Of a stretch of DNA of 64,000 nt, positions 13,151 to 23,748 are shown in pieces (positions within the stretch are counted from its first letter, which is position 1; every line of letters begins with the position of its first letter). Where the stretch lies: the NCBI GenBank assembly GCA_033439795.1, contig JAUTDP010000003.1:806001-870000 (forward strand). The letters run 5' to 3'. Origin of the DNA: Sordaria brevicollis (taxonomy: Eukaryota; Ascomycota; Sordariomycetes; Sordariales; Sordariaceae). Made by a program: the position numbers and the translations under genes. Below the pieces are notes generated by a model that was given only the letters and a program-made list of their open reading frames with translations, ran no database searches and had not been told where the DNA came from.

Positions 13151-13361
13151 ACCCAGGCTGGCTGGCGACAGTGAGAAGCCAAGCTCTGAATCGACGACGT
13201 CGACGACCTCCCCACCACTGACTCGAAGAGGCTACGGTCTCAGAGTCGCTCTCGACAGGCAACACCAGGCAGGCGAGAAGGGACTGGTAACCGGCGATAG
13301 GCGACAAGAAGCAGAAGGCACCGAGGCGGCAGGTCCGCGATCACAACCCAACTCAAGAGTC

Positions 13362-16300
13362 ATGGCCGGTCCGAACCACACCACCATGATCTACGGCGCC
13401 GAGTACGACAGTTACGCAATGCCCACAACCACGATGAGCACGAGCCGGTCCAGGAGTAATACTACCCCTATTCATTCGACGACTATTCCTAGCAATTATA
13501 CCGATCATATTCCTACCTCTCGATATCAAGTACCGAACCAGGCACCGGCAGCTACTATCCCTATCCAACATATTCCTATCGATACTTCTCGACAACAAGT
13601 ACCTCACCAAGCACGATACGAGGCACAGGCACAGTACCGAGTGCACGCCGGATCTGAGACACAGACTCGGGGAATGGCGCAGATGCCGGTTCTGGTACAG
13701 GCAGAGGCACCAGAACAACCGCAGATTCGTCAGGCACAACGCCGGGCACAACACCACGCATCAGCACAAGTGCAGTGCCAGGCACAGGTACAGCACTATA
13801 CCGAGACACCCGCATATACCAGCACCCCGGTACAAGCTCAGCAACAACCCCTAACAACAACAGCATTCATATTCCACATCTCCACCCTCATCTACAGTCC
13901 CAAACCCAAAACCAGTACCAGTCCCTCTAGCGTTCGGACCACCGGTACCAACAGCCCCAACGGTAGCGACGCCACTTACTCCCCCATCTCTCCCACCGAC
14001 AGCGGTTCCATAACTGGCTACACCAGTTCTGGCTCCGAGGCCGCTTCTTTCAGGGACAAGACCATCACCTCGAGGAGGTTGCATCCCAATCCGCTTAGAC
14101 AACACCAGATCGTGACTTACCTCCTCCCGCGCCCGTCGGCTGGAGAAACAATTGCGAGGTTGCAGGCTGTGGGGGTGCCGTTTGTTATTGTTTGGGAACC
14201 TTCTTCTTCTTCTTCTCCGTCTGCCTTGTCAAGCCAGGGAAGTGGAAGTGGAAGTTTAGTAGGGGGTGATGAAGATGATCTTCTGGATAATGAGTTCACC
14301 TCCGAGGAAGAAGTTGCTAGCACCCTCACCCGAGTTTTGGGACTTAAAGTGCCGATTTGTCCCGAGAAGGTGGTTGGTAGGTGGACGCTTTTGAGGAGTG
14401 TTGCTGCTCAGTCACAGGGTTCACAGTCCCAGAGTGGTGGAAATGGTGGTAAAGAGAGGAAAGAGGTGGAGGGGACGTTGGTGATTGGCGAGGATGAGGA
14501 AAAGTGCAGGGAGATGGCGAGGTTGTTGGGGTTTGAGGCGAGTAGGGTGGTGAATGCGGAGGGGGTGGAGAGGATGTGGGAGAGGCAGAAGAAGATTGAC
14601 GATGAGAAGAAGAAAGAGGAGGAGAAAAAACGTGAGGAGCGGGAAGAGCAGGAGAAGAAGGTGGTAAAGGAGGAAGCAACGAAGGAGCAGCCAAAGGACC
14701 AGCAGGCAAAGAAGCAGGACCTGACACTTCAGCCGCAACAGCCCAAGACCAAGGAGCAACACCTCAAGCCAGGAAAGCCAACTTTGAAGTTGCGGAGCAG
14801 GTTGAGCTGCCCATTCGATGAGACGAAGTTCGTTGAAAGACTGTGCTTTTCCCCGGTTGATAATATTGACGAGGAAAGCAGCACCGATGGCGACAGTATC
14901 CCAGAGAAGCTAGCTGAGCTCGAGGACAAAAAAGAGGAGGAGAAGGAGAAAGTAGACGAGAGTGGCCAACATGAGTCACCCACATCTCCCTCAACTTCCT
15001 CGACTCCCGAGACAATCCAGGGCCAGTACATCCCGGTCAAGCATAGAGAGCGGACCGTGGCATATGTCCCTGTTAGTCCTACGAGCTCCACAAGCTCGAA
15101 GAAAAACCTTGAGGCTCCCGTCACTCGTATCACTTCGATCATCTTCTTCTCGCCGCCGTCCACAAAGACTTGGGATCGCGATGTTCGCGTTGTCAGCAAG
15201 TTGTGCCAGTCACAGGGAGTAGAAGCACCCAGGCTTTACATTGTTCAGAGACCTGGAGATCTGGGACGTGCTAGCTCACCTCTAGCATCTTCTTTCTCAT
15301 CGGCCAACCCATCTCCGACTTTCTCTACCACCCCTTCAGAGTCGAGTCTCGATACCCTAACCTCCACAGCTTCGACGGTCTTCTCCAAAGCTTCCACAAC
15401 CTCAACCGCTGAATCCGCGCCATCGAAGCGTCAATTCAAGCTAATACCATCTCGCACGACATCGGACTGGCTCCGCGACGTCACCACTCATTGGCGAGCG
15501 AGCAATCCTAACATCACCGAGAAAGCTAAACTCCCCTACTACATCATCGACCCCTTAACCTGCGCCCTCCAAGTTCTCGAAATCGGCCGCCAACGCGCCC
15601 AATCAACCATTTGGGCCAGAGCCAACCTTCCCGTGCACTTACGCCAGACGCTCCGCTTGGAGACGCTTTACGTCGTTGACTCGGGCGACCACCCGTCGCA
15701 GTTGTTTCGCAACTTGGATAGAGCCTGTCGTAACAAAGAGGAACGGGATGCTGATTTGGCGTTCCAGCGGTATCTTTTATCGTTGGGGGTGGACGTCATC
15801 CCCGCGAAGAGGTGCAGGAGAATCTGGATGTGCAACGTCTACGAAGTCGAGCATAGGTATGAGAAGATGGGTCTTCATGGATCGAAAATGGTGGATTATA
15901 ACGGTTTGCCGGTTGATGATAGTTTGGTGCAGGTTGCTGAGGAGCGGGAGGTGCAAGATGCCAGCACGAATGCCGCGCAGAAGCATCAACGACGGACTTC
16001 GTGGTTGAAGGGGTTGATCACCCGCAAAGGCCGCAGTGCCAGTGCCGCTGGTCGTGATCAGAGCCCACGACCTTCTACCTCTTCTTCTGGCAAGAAGCAT
16101 GGTCATCACAGCAACAACAGCAACACCAACCTATCCATCACCTCAACTAATGTCCCTCCTATACATACTCCCCCTAACGTCCCCGGTGGTGGTGGTATCC
16201 CCAGGAGCAACACCATGCCAACTACCAACCCCAACATCACCACCCCTAACATCCCCCACCCCAACTCCAACCCCCCCAACCCCACCTCTCCATATACCAA

Positions 16301-16604
16301 CTCCGGCATAGCAACCCCCATCAAATTCTACTCCCCCTCCGCCCTCAACATGGTTTGTACCCGCACCCGCACGCAGAAAATCCGCGACAACAACGCCGTT
16401 GCGGCAACGACCTTTCTCCATAGTAACAATATCGAGTGCGGTGTGAAGTATGCCATCAACGATGAGCATAAGGTGTGTGTGGGGTGGGGATTAGAGCCTA
16501 TTTGGCCGGTGGCGGGTGTTGATGAGAAGTGGAACAGGGAGGGGAGGGTTGAAAGGGGGAGAGGAAGGACGGGGACTGTGGGGGGGTATGGTGGACCGGT
16601 GTGA
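13362..16604 (+). CDS. Large hypothetical protein with central coiled coil, unrecognised
   Basis: From the first in-frame ATG (MAGPNHTTMIYG) the product is 1080 aa. The same frame is open upstream to about 12714 without an ATG, so a longer spliced form cannot be excluded. Residues 1-220 are Gln/Thr/Pro-rich. A short ordered segment follows (RQHQIVTYLLPRP, VPFVIVWEP), then a highly charged Glu/Lys coiled coil around 400-470, and further on the most protein-like domain (roughly residues 680-890: DWLRDVTTHW, PYYIIDPLTC, LETLYVVDSG, RRIWMCNVYEVEHRYEKMG). A Pro/Asn-rich linker and a final conserved-looking block (TFLHSNNIECGVKYAINDEH) end the protein. No catalytic motif is recognised and no function is assigned. 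Confidence 0.7.
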   Translation: MAGPNHTTMIYGAEYDSYAMPTTTMSTSRSRSNTTPIHSTTIPSNYTDHIPTSRYQVPNQAPAATIPIQHIPIDTSRQQVPHQARYEAQAQYRVHAGSETQTRGMAQMPVLVQAEAPEQPQIRQAQRRAQHHASAQVQCQAQVQHYTETPAYTSTPVQAQQQPLTTTAFIFHISTLIYSPKPKTSTSPSSVRTTGTNSPNGSDATYSPISPTDSGSITGYTSSGSEAASFRDKTITSRRLHPNPLRQHQIVTYLLPRPSAGETIARLQAVGVPFVIVWEPSSSSSPSALSSQGSGSGSLVGGDEDDLLDNEFTSEEEVASTLTRVLGLKVPICPEKVVGRWTLLRSVAAQSQGSQSQSGGNGGKERKEVEGTLVIGEDEEKCREMARLLGFEASRVVNAEGVERMWERQKKIDDEKKKEEEKKREEREEQEKKVVKEEATKEQPKDQQAKKQDLTLQPQQPKTKEQHLKPGKPTLKLRSRLSCPFDETKFVERLCFSPVDNIDEESSTDGDSIPEKLAELEDKKEEEKEKVDESGQHESPTSPSTSSTPETIQGQYIPVKHRERTVAYVPVSPTSSTSSKKNLEAPVTRITSIIFFSPPSTKTWDRDVRVVSKLCQSQGVEAPRLYIVQRPGDLGRASSPLASSFSSANPSPTFSTTPSESSLDTLTSTASTVFSKASTTSTAESAPSKRQFKLIPSRTTSDWLRDVTTHWRASNPNITEKAKLPYYIIDPLTCALQVLEIGRQRAQSTIWARANLPVHLRQTLRLETLYVVDSGDHPSQLFRNLDRACRNKEERDADLAFQRYLLSLGVDVIPAKRCRRIWMCNVYEVEHRYEKMGLHGSKMVDYNGLPVDDSLVQVAEEREVQDASTNAAQKHQRRTSWLKGLITRKGRSASAAGRDQSPRPSTSSSGKKHGHHSNNSNTNLSITSTNVPPIHTPPNVPGGGGIPRSNTMPTTNPNITTPNIPHPNSNPPNPTSPYTNSGIATPIKFYSPSALNMVCTRTRTQKIRDNNAVAATTFLHSNNIECGVKYAINDEHKVCVGWGLEPIWPVAGVDEKWNREGRVERGRGRTGTVGGYGGPV

Positions 16605-17275
16605 TTCCCGTAAGAAGAAGGGTTTGAGAAGGGCCGGTGGTGATGAATGAGCTGGTCAAAATCCGAAGACTGCATGTGCCCGGTAATGGCTTGCCTGGAT
16701 GCGTGCCCCTGGGGACCTGGGAGTGGTAGAGAGGTACTTGCATGGACCTCAGTGACCGGCCGGGATGTCGCGGAGGTTCAAGCTAGAATAATGAAGAATG
16801 AAGGTGTAGAGATAGTGTATAGAAAAACAGGAGTTTGATAGAACAGGTTCGGGAACAAAATGATACTAAAATACAAGGGTTTACATTTACAACATCGGGA
16901 TCAACAAACGAACATGTAATCATAAACCAATTGCAATGTCTAGATGTGCTATCTGGTAGCTGAAAATGAATTTAAGAAGACCGAATGTTAACCGGCATGT
17001 GGAAGTATTGTAAAGGTTTTCAGGGGCATTTGTTTACATCCCTATCCAACTCAAACTAGCGACCCTTAACCCCGGTGGTACCCGGCATCGTGACATCCGG
17101 AGCACGGACTTTAACGCCGGCCGAACACCATCACTGCACCCACCACCACCACCCATTACCACTAACTTTACAAAAAGTGAGATCACGAACAGAAGAAAAA
17201 AAAATAGGCACAATAGTGCAAAGGAATAAGCAAAAGCTGCAAAAAAAAGAAGATGTCATCGAACATCGGGAATTG
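16605..17275. other. Intergenic, no gene seen
   Basis: Between the large hypothetical gene and the tRNA-Lys gene. AT-richer towards 16860-17230, with A-runs. On the minus strand the T-runs below 17250 (complement of the A-runs at 17197-17250) are consistent with a polymerase III terminator for the tRNA. Confidence 0.4.
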
Positions 17276-17363
17276 AGCCCGACGTGGGGGTCGAACCCAC
17301 AACCTTGAGATTACGGAGTTTCTCCTTAAGAGTCTCACGCTCTACCGATTGAGCTAGCCGGGC
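17276..17363 (-). tRNA. tRNA-Lys (CUU) with intron
   Basis: On the minus strand the sequence folds as a full cloverleaf: a 7-bp acceptor stem (GCCCGGC with GTCGGGC, one G-T pair), A-box TAGCTCAATCGG, and B-box GGTTCGACCC. The anticodon arm is TGAGA/TCTCA with loop CTCTTAA, giving anticodon CTT. About 15 nt after the anticodon-adjacent A (GGAGAAACTCC is itself a hairpin) do not belong to the mature loop and form a canonical tRNA intron after position 37. The discriminator base is T. It lies about 250 bp past the stop of the minus-strand membrane-protein gene, on the same strand. Confidence 0.95.
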
Positions 17364-17617
17364 AGCTGGATGCTGCCATGTCATTGGTTGACATTGAGCG
17401 TCGGATTCGGTACTTATAAAGTCAAAAGTTGATATTGATACACTTCTTGAAACAACATCACCACCACTGTTGCTCTCCCTTTTCACTTTTCCAGCTTTCC
17501 TTCCTTCCTTTCTTTCATAAGATCGTAATATTATTATAAAGACACTGCTAAACCCTGCTTCAAACGAAGAACAAAACATCCATGTCAAAAAAGTAGAAGC
17601 GAAAAAAAAAGGAAAAA

Positions 17618-19826
17618 CTACCAAGCCTCCCACCTCTGCCCCCCCAACGCCACCAACCGATTAAACAACTCATCCCTCAACGGCACCGCCGTAATCTTGT
17701 ATCTCTCCCCCGTCTGCGTCACAATCTCCAACCCATCTTTGACCTCGCGCTCCATACTCCAATCAACCACAATCTTGGCCTTCCAGCCATACCCACCGAC
17801 CTTCTTCAGCTCGTTGACATCGGCAATAGCGACAGTCCACTCCGGGCGCAAATCCTCTCTTTCCTTTCCGGCAATGACGGTAGTGGTCTCGCTCTTAGCC
17901 GTGGTAAACGCAACAGAGGGGATAGTAGCCGAGGTAGAAATGTAGACGTGTCCCTTCTTGCCTTCGTAGCGACAGTCGAACTTGACGGGACCAGAAACAG
18001 GGATTTCATCCTTGGGAGGAACGACACCAAGGCGGTCTTTGGCGTGGTGAGCGCCCAGTTTGGCACGAACATGATCGGTTGCACCGCCCGTGTGGACGAG
18101 ACCGGCGGTCATGTTCTTGACCCATCCCAATACCTTGTTGGATTTCTTAGTCTGCTTGTTCTTGGGGTGCGAGTCAACGTCGAAGCCTGCCTCGCGGAGG
18201 CCGTCCTTGGGATCGGTGTGCGCTGCCTCGTCGAGCTCAGAGGGGGATGCTTCGAGCGGGTATGAGGCGCCTTCGCGGCGCATTTGCGCTTCGGAGTCGA
18301 GGGTTGGAGGGTGGTTGGCGGGGTCCTGAACTGGTTGTTCGACTACGCGAGGAGGAGGTGGCAAGGGAGCTTTGTTGGCTTCGCCGATGCGCAGGAGGGT
18401 GAGGGTCAACTGAGCGTTGGTTGGGACGCCCTTCAACAAGGTGTTGCGGAGTTCGAGAAGCTTTTGCCAGTCGGGGATGACGCGGTTCAGGTATTCCATG
18501 CCAGGACGGATGACGGGATCGCCGAACATGCCGAAGCCGAAGAAGAAGGTCATGGACTTGACGAACATGTAGGAGGTAATAAAGAGGGAGGCGCCAAAGA
18601 GGGGAACGACGAGCATAGCAAGGCGGAGGCGATGGGTGTCCTTCGGGAAGGGAGGAGTGGGAGAGAGGGCGCTGGATATGGTCAGTTATGGACGTCTGAA
18701 GAGGTGGAAGAAGGACAACATACTTGGCGAGTCGCTCCCAGTTATCACTGATGTTGCCAACTATCTGCATGAAAGGTCGAAGTTTAGCCCACATGGCAAG
18801 CTCCATGGGCTTCTTGGTCTTATCCTGGACTGTTGTATTATGTTAGCAGCTGACGAAGAGAATCTAGGTGGCGTGAACTTACCATCTCCCGCAGGATGCT
18901 TGCCAGCCGCACTGCTCACAGCAAGTTCAGCCAGTCCGTTGACCAAGTTATCAGCTTCTTGCTCAACCGCTTCACCCTTGTGGTTCTCGGGGGCACCGGT
19001 AGCACTGTCCTTGCTACCGAGGGTACCAGCCCACGGCTTTTGCACACCACCGGTGTTGGTATCAACGAGGGCGACAGGTGCTGGGGGGAACATCAACTCG
19101 CGGGCGGGTGGGTGGACGATAAGCGTGATGATCACGCCGGTGATGAGAGGAACGATAAAGTCAAACAACCAGGCGACAAAGTAGACACCAGCAAACCAAG
19201 CCGTACGCTTCTTCTCGCGCCAGGACCGAAGACGGGCAACGTGCTTGACGGCGGCAAGGATGCCAACAACAACGGAGGTATAAAGACGCTCGATGTTAGC
19301 GCGCATCTTGTCGGGGGAGAATTCCTCCTCCTCAGCTGTGTTGAGATCCAAGCCACCGGGCACGGGAGTGTACACGGCCTTGGTGTGGATAATTTGCTGA
19401 TACAGTATTAGCCACCAAGTACTTGAGCGGTAGATCCAGTCATGTGTTGCCTACCTTATTGAAACGACGGATGAGCAGCCATAGCTCCTCATTGTCGATT
19501 CCGCCGACCAGAGGGGCAGCAATCTCCTGCTTGGGTTCATTCCAGCCCAGGTTGCGAACCTCCTTTTCGCTCTCAAGCTGGGCGGCACCCTTCAGCTTAT
19601 GATCCTCGGTAGCCAACGCATGAGAAAGCGTGTGGCCGTCTTCGAGACCGCCAGCCGACTTGTCAAAGGCCTTCTTGGACTGGAAGATGTCCTGGGCATT
19701 CTCAGCGGGAACTGGTAAAAGGTCCTTAAGCCCAGTACCAGGACCCGTTTCGCCGGTGACGGGGTTCTCCTCTTTCTCTCCCGTGACAGGATCTGCTCGC
19801 TTTTCGACTGCGTTCTCGTCCAGCAT
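17618..19826 (-). CDS. Fungal membrane protein, DUF3292-like
   Basis: Four exons on the minus strand: 19826..19455, 19396..18883, 18829..18724 and 18671..17618, with introns of 58, 53 and 52 nt; all phases agree (0, 1, 2) and the product is 681 aa. The acidic N-terminus begins MLDENAVEKRADP. Hydrophobic stretches occur at WFAGVYFVAWLFDFIVPL continuing into a second segment (about residue 190), and at MLVVPLFGASLFITSYMF (about 350), followed by FGDPVIRPGMEYLN. The C-terminal third (FDCRYEGKKGHVYISTSA, then the W-S-M-E-R-E region) resembles a GRAM/PH-like beta barrel. From memory the layout matches the fungal DUF3292 family; function unknown, membrane location inferred from the hydrophobic segments. 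Confidence 0.85.
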
Positions 19827-21039
19827 GTTGTCGGTTGGCGTGGCTCGTTACCACATCAAGGGTTCAATATCGTAGCAGTTGTCAGACGGGTTGTTATATT
19901 TGTAGAAATAATGAATCAGACGTAACAAAGTCAACCACGGAACCGAGTATGGTCAGTGGAAGGAGGGGGGGTTATTTGAAAATCTTAAGGGTGGGAGTGA
20001 GTTGTCTGATATTGAAAGCTTGGAAGGCTGTTTGATGTCCTTGACAAGGGGAGGTATCGGGTGGAAGAGTCCAGACTTGTATGTATGCAAGTGATGGGCG
20101 GGGCACTGGGTATCCCAGCATTCCGAGAACGAGATGCCATGACGACGGGAGGTCTGGAAGCAGCCTGTGTGCTATGGTTGGACAAGGACGGGACGATTCA
20201 ACGCGGGAAGGGATGGTCGGGGACTTATGACATCAATGACGCCAAGAAAGGGGACTTCCATTGCTGGGGGACCTTTCAGTGGGCGGCCGTGTTAGTGCAG
20301 TGCTGGCAGATTCCCAGGGCCCAGGATCTGCAAAGGCCAAGTTCGATCCAGCTTCCTCTCCCAACGGTTGCTCCATCGACCAAGATTTCTTGTTTTTGGA
20401 GCCTTTTCCTTCCACGTGGAATTATAAAAAGGTCTATGGAAACTCTCAGAGGCAATGCTTCTGGAGTTTGCTGTCTATCGTTGCCTGCCCGGTGCAGGAG
20501 TGCTGGGCAAACGGGCATCGAGATGTCCTAACACTTATACGTCATGCCAAGACCCTGCAGCAGTGGCCGACAGCTGCAAGGAACAACATCCGTCGACATC
20601 GTCTTAACAATATTCGGCCGAACAGACACCCATTAGTACCAGCCAGCAACAATGTTTCACAAGTCGGGTTAATATTGTGACTTTAGAATAGATGGATGAT
20701 GGCTTATTTGAGCATTAAATCCACAGAAATGGTTATTCCTACGCATTAATACCCGATGAACGCTATAATGAGAGCGTGCAGACACAGTTCGTCTGATGTT
20801 GCCAAGCACTTAATTGTTAAGGACTGTTCCCCTGGCCCCACTTGCGGATAGGATGCCAGCAAGAGTGGTGACGACATTGACATTTGTCTCTGTCCGTTAA
20901 CAACACCACGAATCCCCCTTATTTGTTGACTCGATATACCAAAGAACCGCCTTCCGTTGACCTCGCACGCCTTTGTTTATTGACCCCAACTCGAAGCGCC
21001 AGACTCGACAAAACCATATACCGACACCGCATCGACATC
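19827..21039. other. Divergent intergenic region
   Basis: 1.2 kb between the divergently transcribed DUF3292-like gene (minus) and mannose-6-phosphate isomerase (plus), so it must hold both promoters. Short frames only; no RNA gene recognised. Confidence 0.5.
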
Positions 21040-22338
21040 ATGACCGTTACCACTCCCGAACGCGTTTTCCAGCTCACAGGCTCCTGCAACAACTACCCAT
21101 GGGGCAAGAAGGGAAAAGAGTCTCTCGCAGCTCAATTATGCATCAAGACCGACAAGAGCTTTCAGATTAAAGATGATGAGTACTACTCGGAAATGTGGTT
21201 CGGCGATTATCCCGACTTCCCGGCAAAGAAGTACGACACCGGAGAGCCCTTGAAAGACGTCCTCGAAAAGAACAAGGAAGCACTGCTGGGAAAGAAGGTT
21301 ATTGAGAAGCTTGATGGCCAGCTCCCATATCTTCCAAAGGTACAATTCAACAACCCGTTCCACGATCATTTTCATAGGTTGCTTGTGCTAACATTTGACC
21401 CCTTCTAGATCCTTTCCATTGCCAAAGCCCTCCCACTCCAGATCCACCCCAACAAGGAGCTCGCAACAAAGCTTCACAAGAAGGATCCCGAAAACTTTAC
21501 CGATCCCAACCACAAGCCCGAGATTGCCGTAGCCCTATCCAAGTTCGAAGTCTTTGCCGGATGGAAGCCTCTCTCCGACATCGTGCCTCTCTTCCAACTC
21601 CCCTTCCTCCGCCAATTCGTCCCCGCCGGGACCACCGACACCTGGACCGATGCCACACTTCGAGAAATCACCCGCAGTCTTCTCAAGGCGGAAGAGAACA
21701 GCGTAGAAAGCATCGCTCAATCCCTCCTCAAGACTCCCAAGGAAGACCTCGGCCCCAAGAACGACTACATCCCCTCCCTGATCCCGCGTCTACAGGAGCA
21801 GTACGGCCCCAAGGACCCCGGAACACTCGTCGCCCTGCTATGCATGAACTTCATGGTCCTCCAGCCGGGTGAATCTATCTACATCCCCGCCGACGGCATC
21901 CACGCCTACCTGTCAGGTGACATTGTCGAGTGCATGGCCCGCAGCAACAACGTTCTAAACGCCGGCTTCTGTCCTCCGGCCGACCGTAACAGCTACGACT
22001 TGTTTGCCGAGACTCTCACTTTCCAGGGACACACAGCGGCGGACATGATCTTGCCCAGCAAGAAGTATGAGAAGAGCAAGGAGGGCCATACGGTGGTGTA
22101 CAAGCCGCCCATGAGCGAGTTTGATATGCTCAAGGCTGATTTGGCAGCTGGGGAGAGCGACGAGATTGCGCCGAGTGAGGGGCCGGGTGTGTTGATTGTC
22201 ACGAGTGGTGAAGGTAAAATGTTGGCCGAGGGCAAGACTTTTGACTTGGCGGAGGGAGCCATCTTCTTTGTGGCACCGGAGACGGCTGTTGTTTGGAAGA
22301 CTGAGAAGGGGATGCAGATTCACATGGCGGTTGTCTAA
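21040..22338 (+). CDS. Mannose-6-phosphate isomerase (class I PMI)
   Basis: Interconverts fructose-6-phosphate and mannose-6-phosphate in the cytosol, feeding GDP-mannose for protein glycosylation and cell-wall mannan. Two exons, 21040..21339 and 21409..22338; the 69-nt intron has a TGCTAACA branch site. Product 409 aa, close to the family norm. The start MTVTTPERVFQL is the first in-frame ATG; the first strand ends in the family's NNYPWG. Zinc ligands are seen in QIHPNKELA (Gln and His), HKPEIAVAL (Glu) and the later His of IPADGIHAYLSGDIVE, which also carries the class I signature region. The C-terminal jelly roll is complete. Nothing unusual. Confidence 0.97.
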
Positions 22339-23748
22339 GGGACTGAATTTACATATATATATAATTACAACTAAACTTCTACATCTCAAAGCCTATTAAG
22401 CCTAATATCTTATATTTCTATAGCCTAAGGTCAAAAGCCCTTTTCAAATCGTTGACCCTCCTTTTGAAACATGCTAGTGATAATCCTGGGTACCTGTATG
22501 TGCATGGAGTGTGAATACAGGGGGAACGAGTTGAATCGAGTCACAGTATAACCAGATAGAGTCGCAGTGTCAAATAACAGAGATGGGACCAGCAGCTTTG
22601 GGATTGGCGAGCTCTGGATTCCAGTTTACCTTCCTGGCCCTCTGTGAATTGAGAAATTTTTGAAGTGCTTGAGTAGCCGCAGGATGTTGAGGTTTCACAT
22701 GCTTACCGTTAGGAGCTTTTGCGCCCAAGGACCTCAGTCAAAGTTGGTGCTTTCCATTCCCCCCACTCGATGTGAAAAGTCACGAAACCAAGAAACTTCC
22801 GCTTAATTGAAAGGAAATTCACTTCATGAATTACCATGATATGGAATATTTGGTACGGTATGCGCAATTCATTCTGAACATCCAGGGCAACTTGGGCGAC
22901 GGAAAGATGTCGAGGAACGTACTTTCCCTTTTGGGCCGTCTGATGTTGCGCTAGTCCAATCATAAGAGCGTATATCAACCATGACCCCACATCCAGCTTG
23001 CCTGCCGCTGTCCGACGGGAACCACGGACCCGGCCCACATGTCAGCCATTGAGGTTCTTCTCCGAGCACGCCCGCCAACTTTTCCCCTCTGCCATTGTTC
23101 AACTTGGACACCCGGTCGCCTTTGTTCAACTCCCTCACCTTTGTCAACCAGGACCAAAATAAAGCATGGGCGTTGGAACTCCCTCGCCTACTTTGTTCTG
23201 TCTCTTCCATTGTACTCGACGATATGTTCAGCCACCGATGTGCTAAATCCGGAACGAGAGGACTCCACGTCGGACGTCGGTGCACCCATCGAACAACCGC
23301 CAACCTTCTCCAAGATGGACCCGACTCATCACCGATGGAAGCCACACGAGGTGCACCGGAACTTTCCAAGAAGACAATGGACGCTACATCTCTTTGTTCG
23401 TTACCACCAAGCTAGTCCGAAGAAACAATGGAAGCCCATTCGTACCCCGCCCAAGTATGGCGGTAGTTGAACAAGGAGATGCGAGAGAACACCCCCTCTT
23501 TCGCTCGCTCGCTCCGGCCGACTCGACGATGACTCTCGAGACTACCTAGGTGTACCCTACTTTATGAACAACACCCCTCGCGACCGCGCGCGTTGCCTCC
23601 CGATGTTCAGTGAACAGTCCTTCCTCCTTGATTTTTTTCCCGATTTTTTTTTCTTGTTTCTTTCTTTCATCTTTCGGAAACGTCTTTCCGATATTTGCTT
23701 GTAACTCTTCAACTTTGATCACCTCATTCAACGCTCGCTAGGGGCAAT
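22339..23748. other. Intergenic, no gene seen
   Basis: 1.4 kb between PMI and the OTU-like gene. Overlapping short frames on both strands around 22870-23550 have no domain character. Just before the next ATG (23610-23700) the plus strand becomes T/C-rich, as expected of a fungal promoter. Confidence 0.45.
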
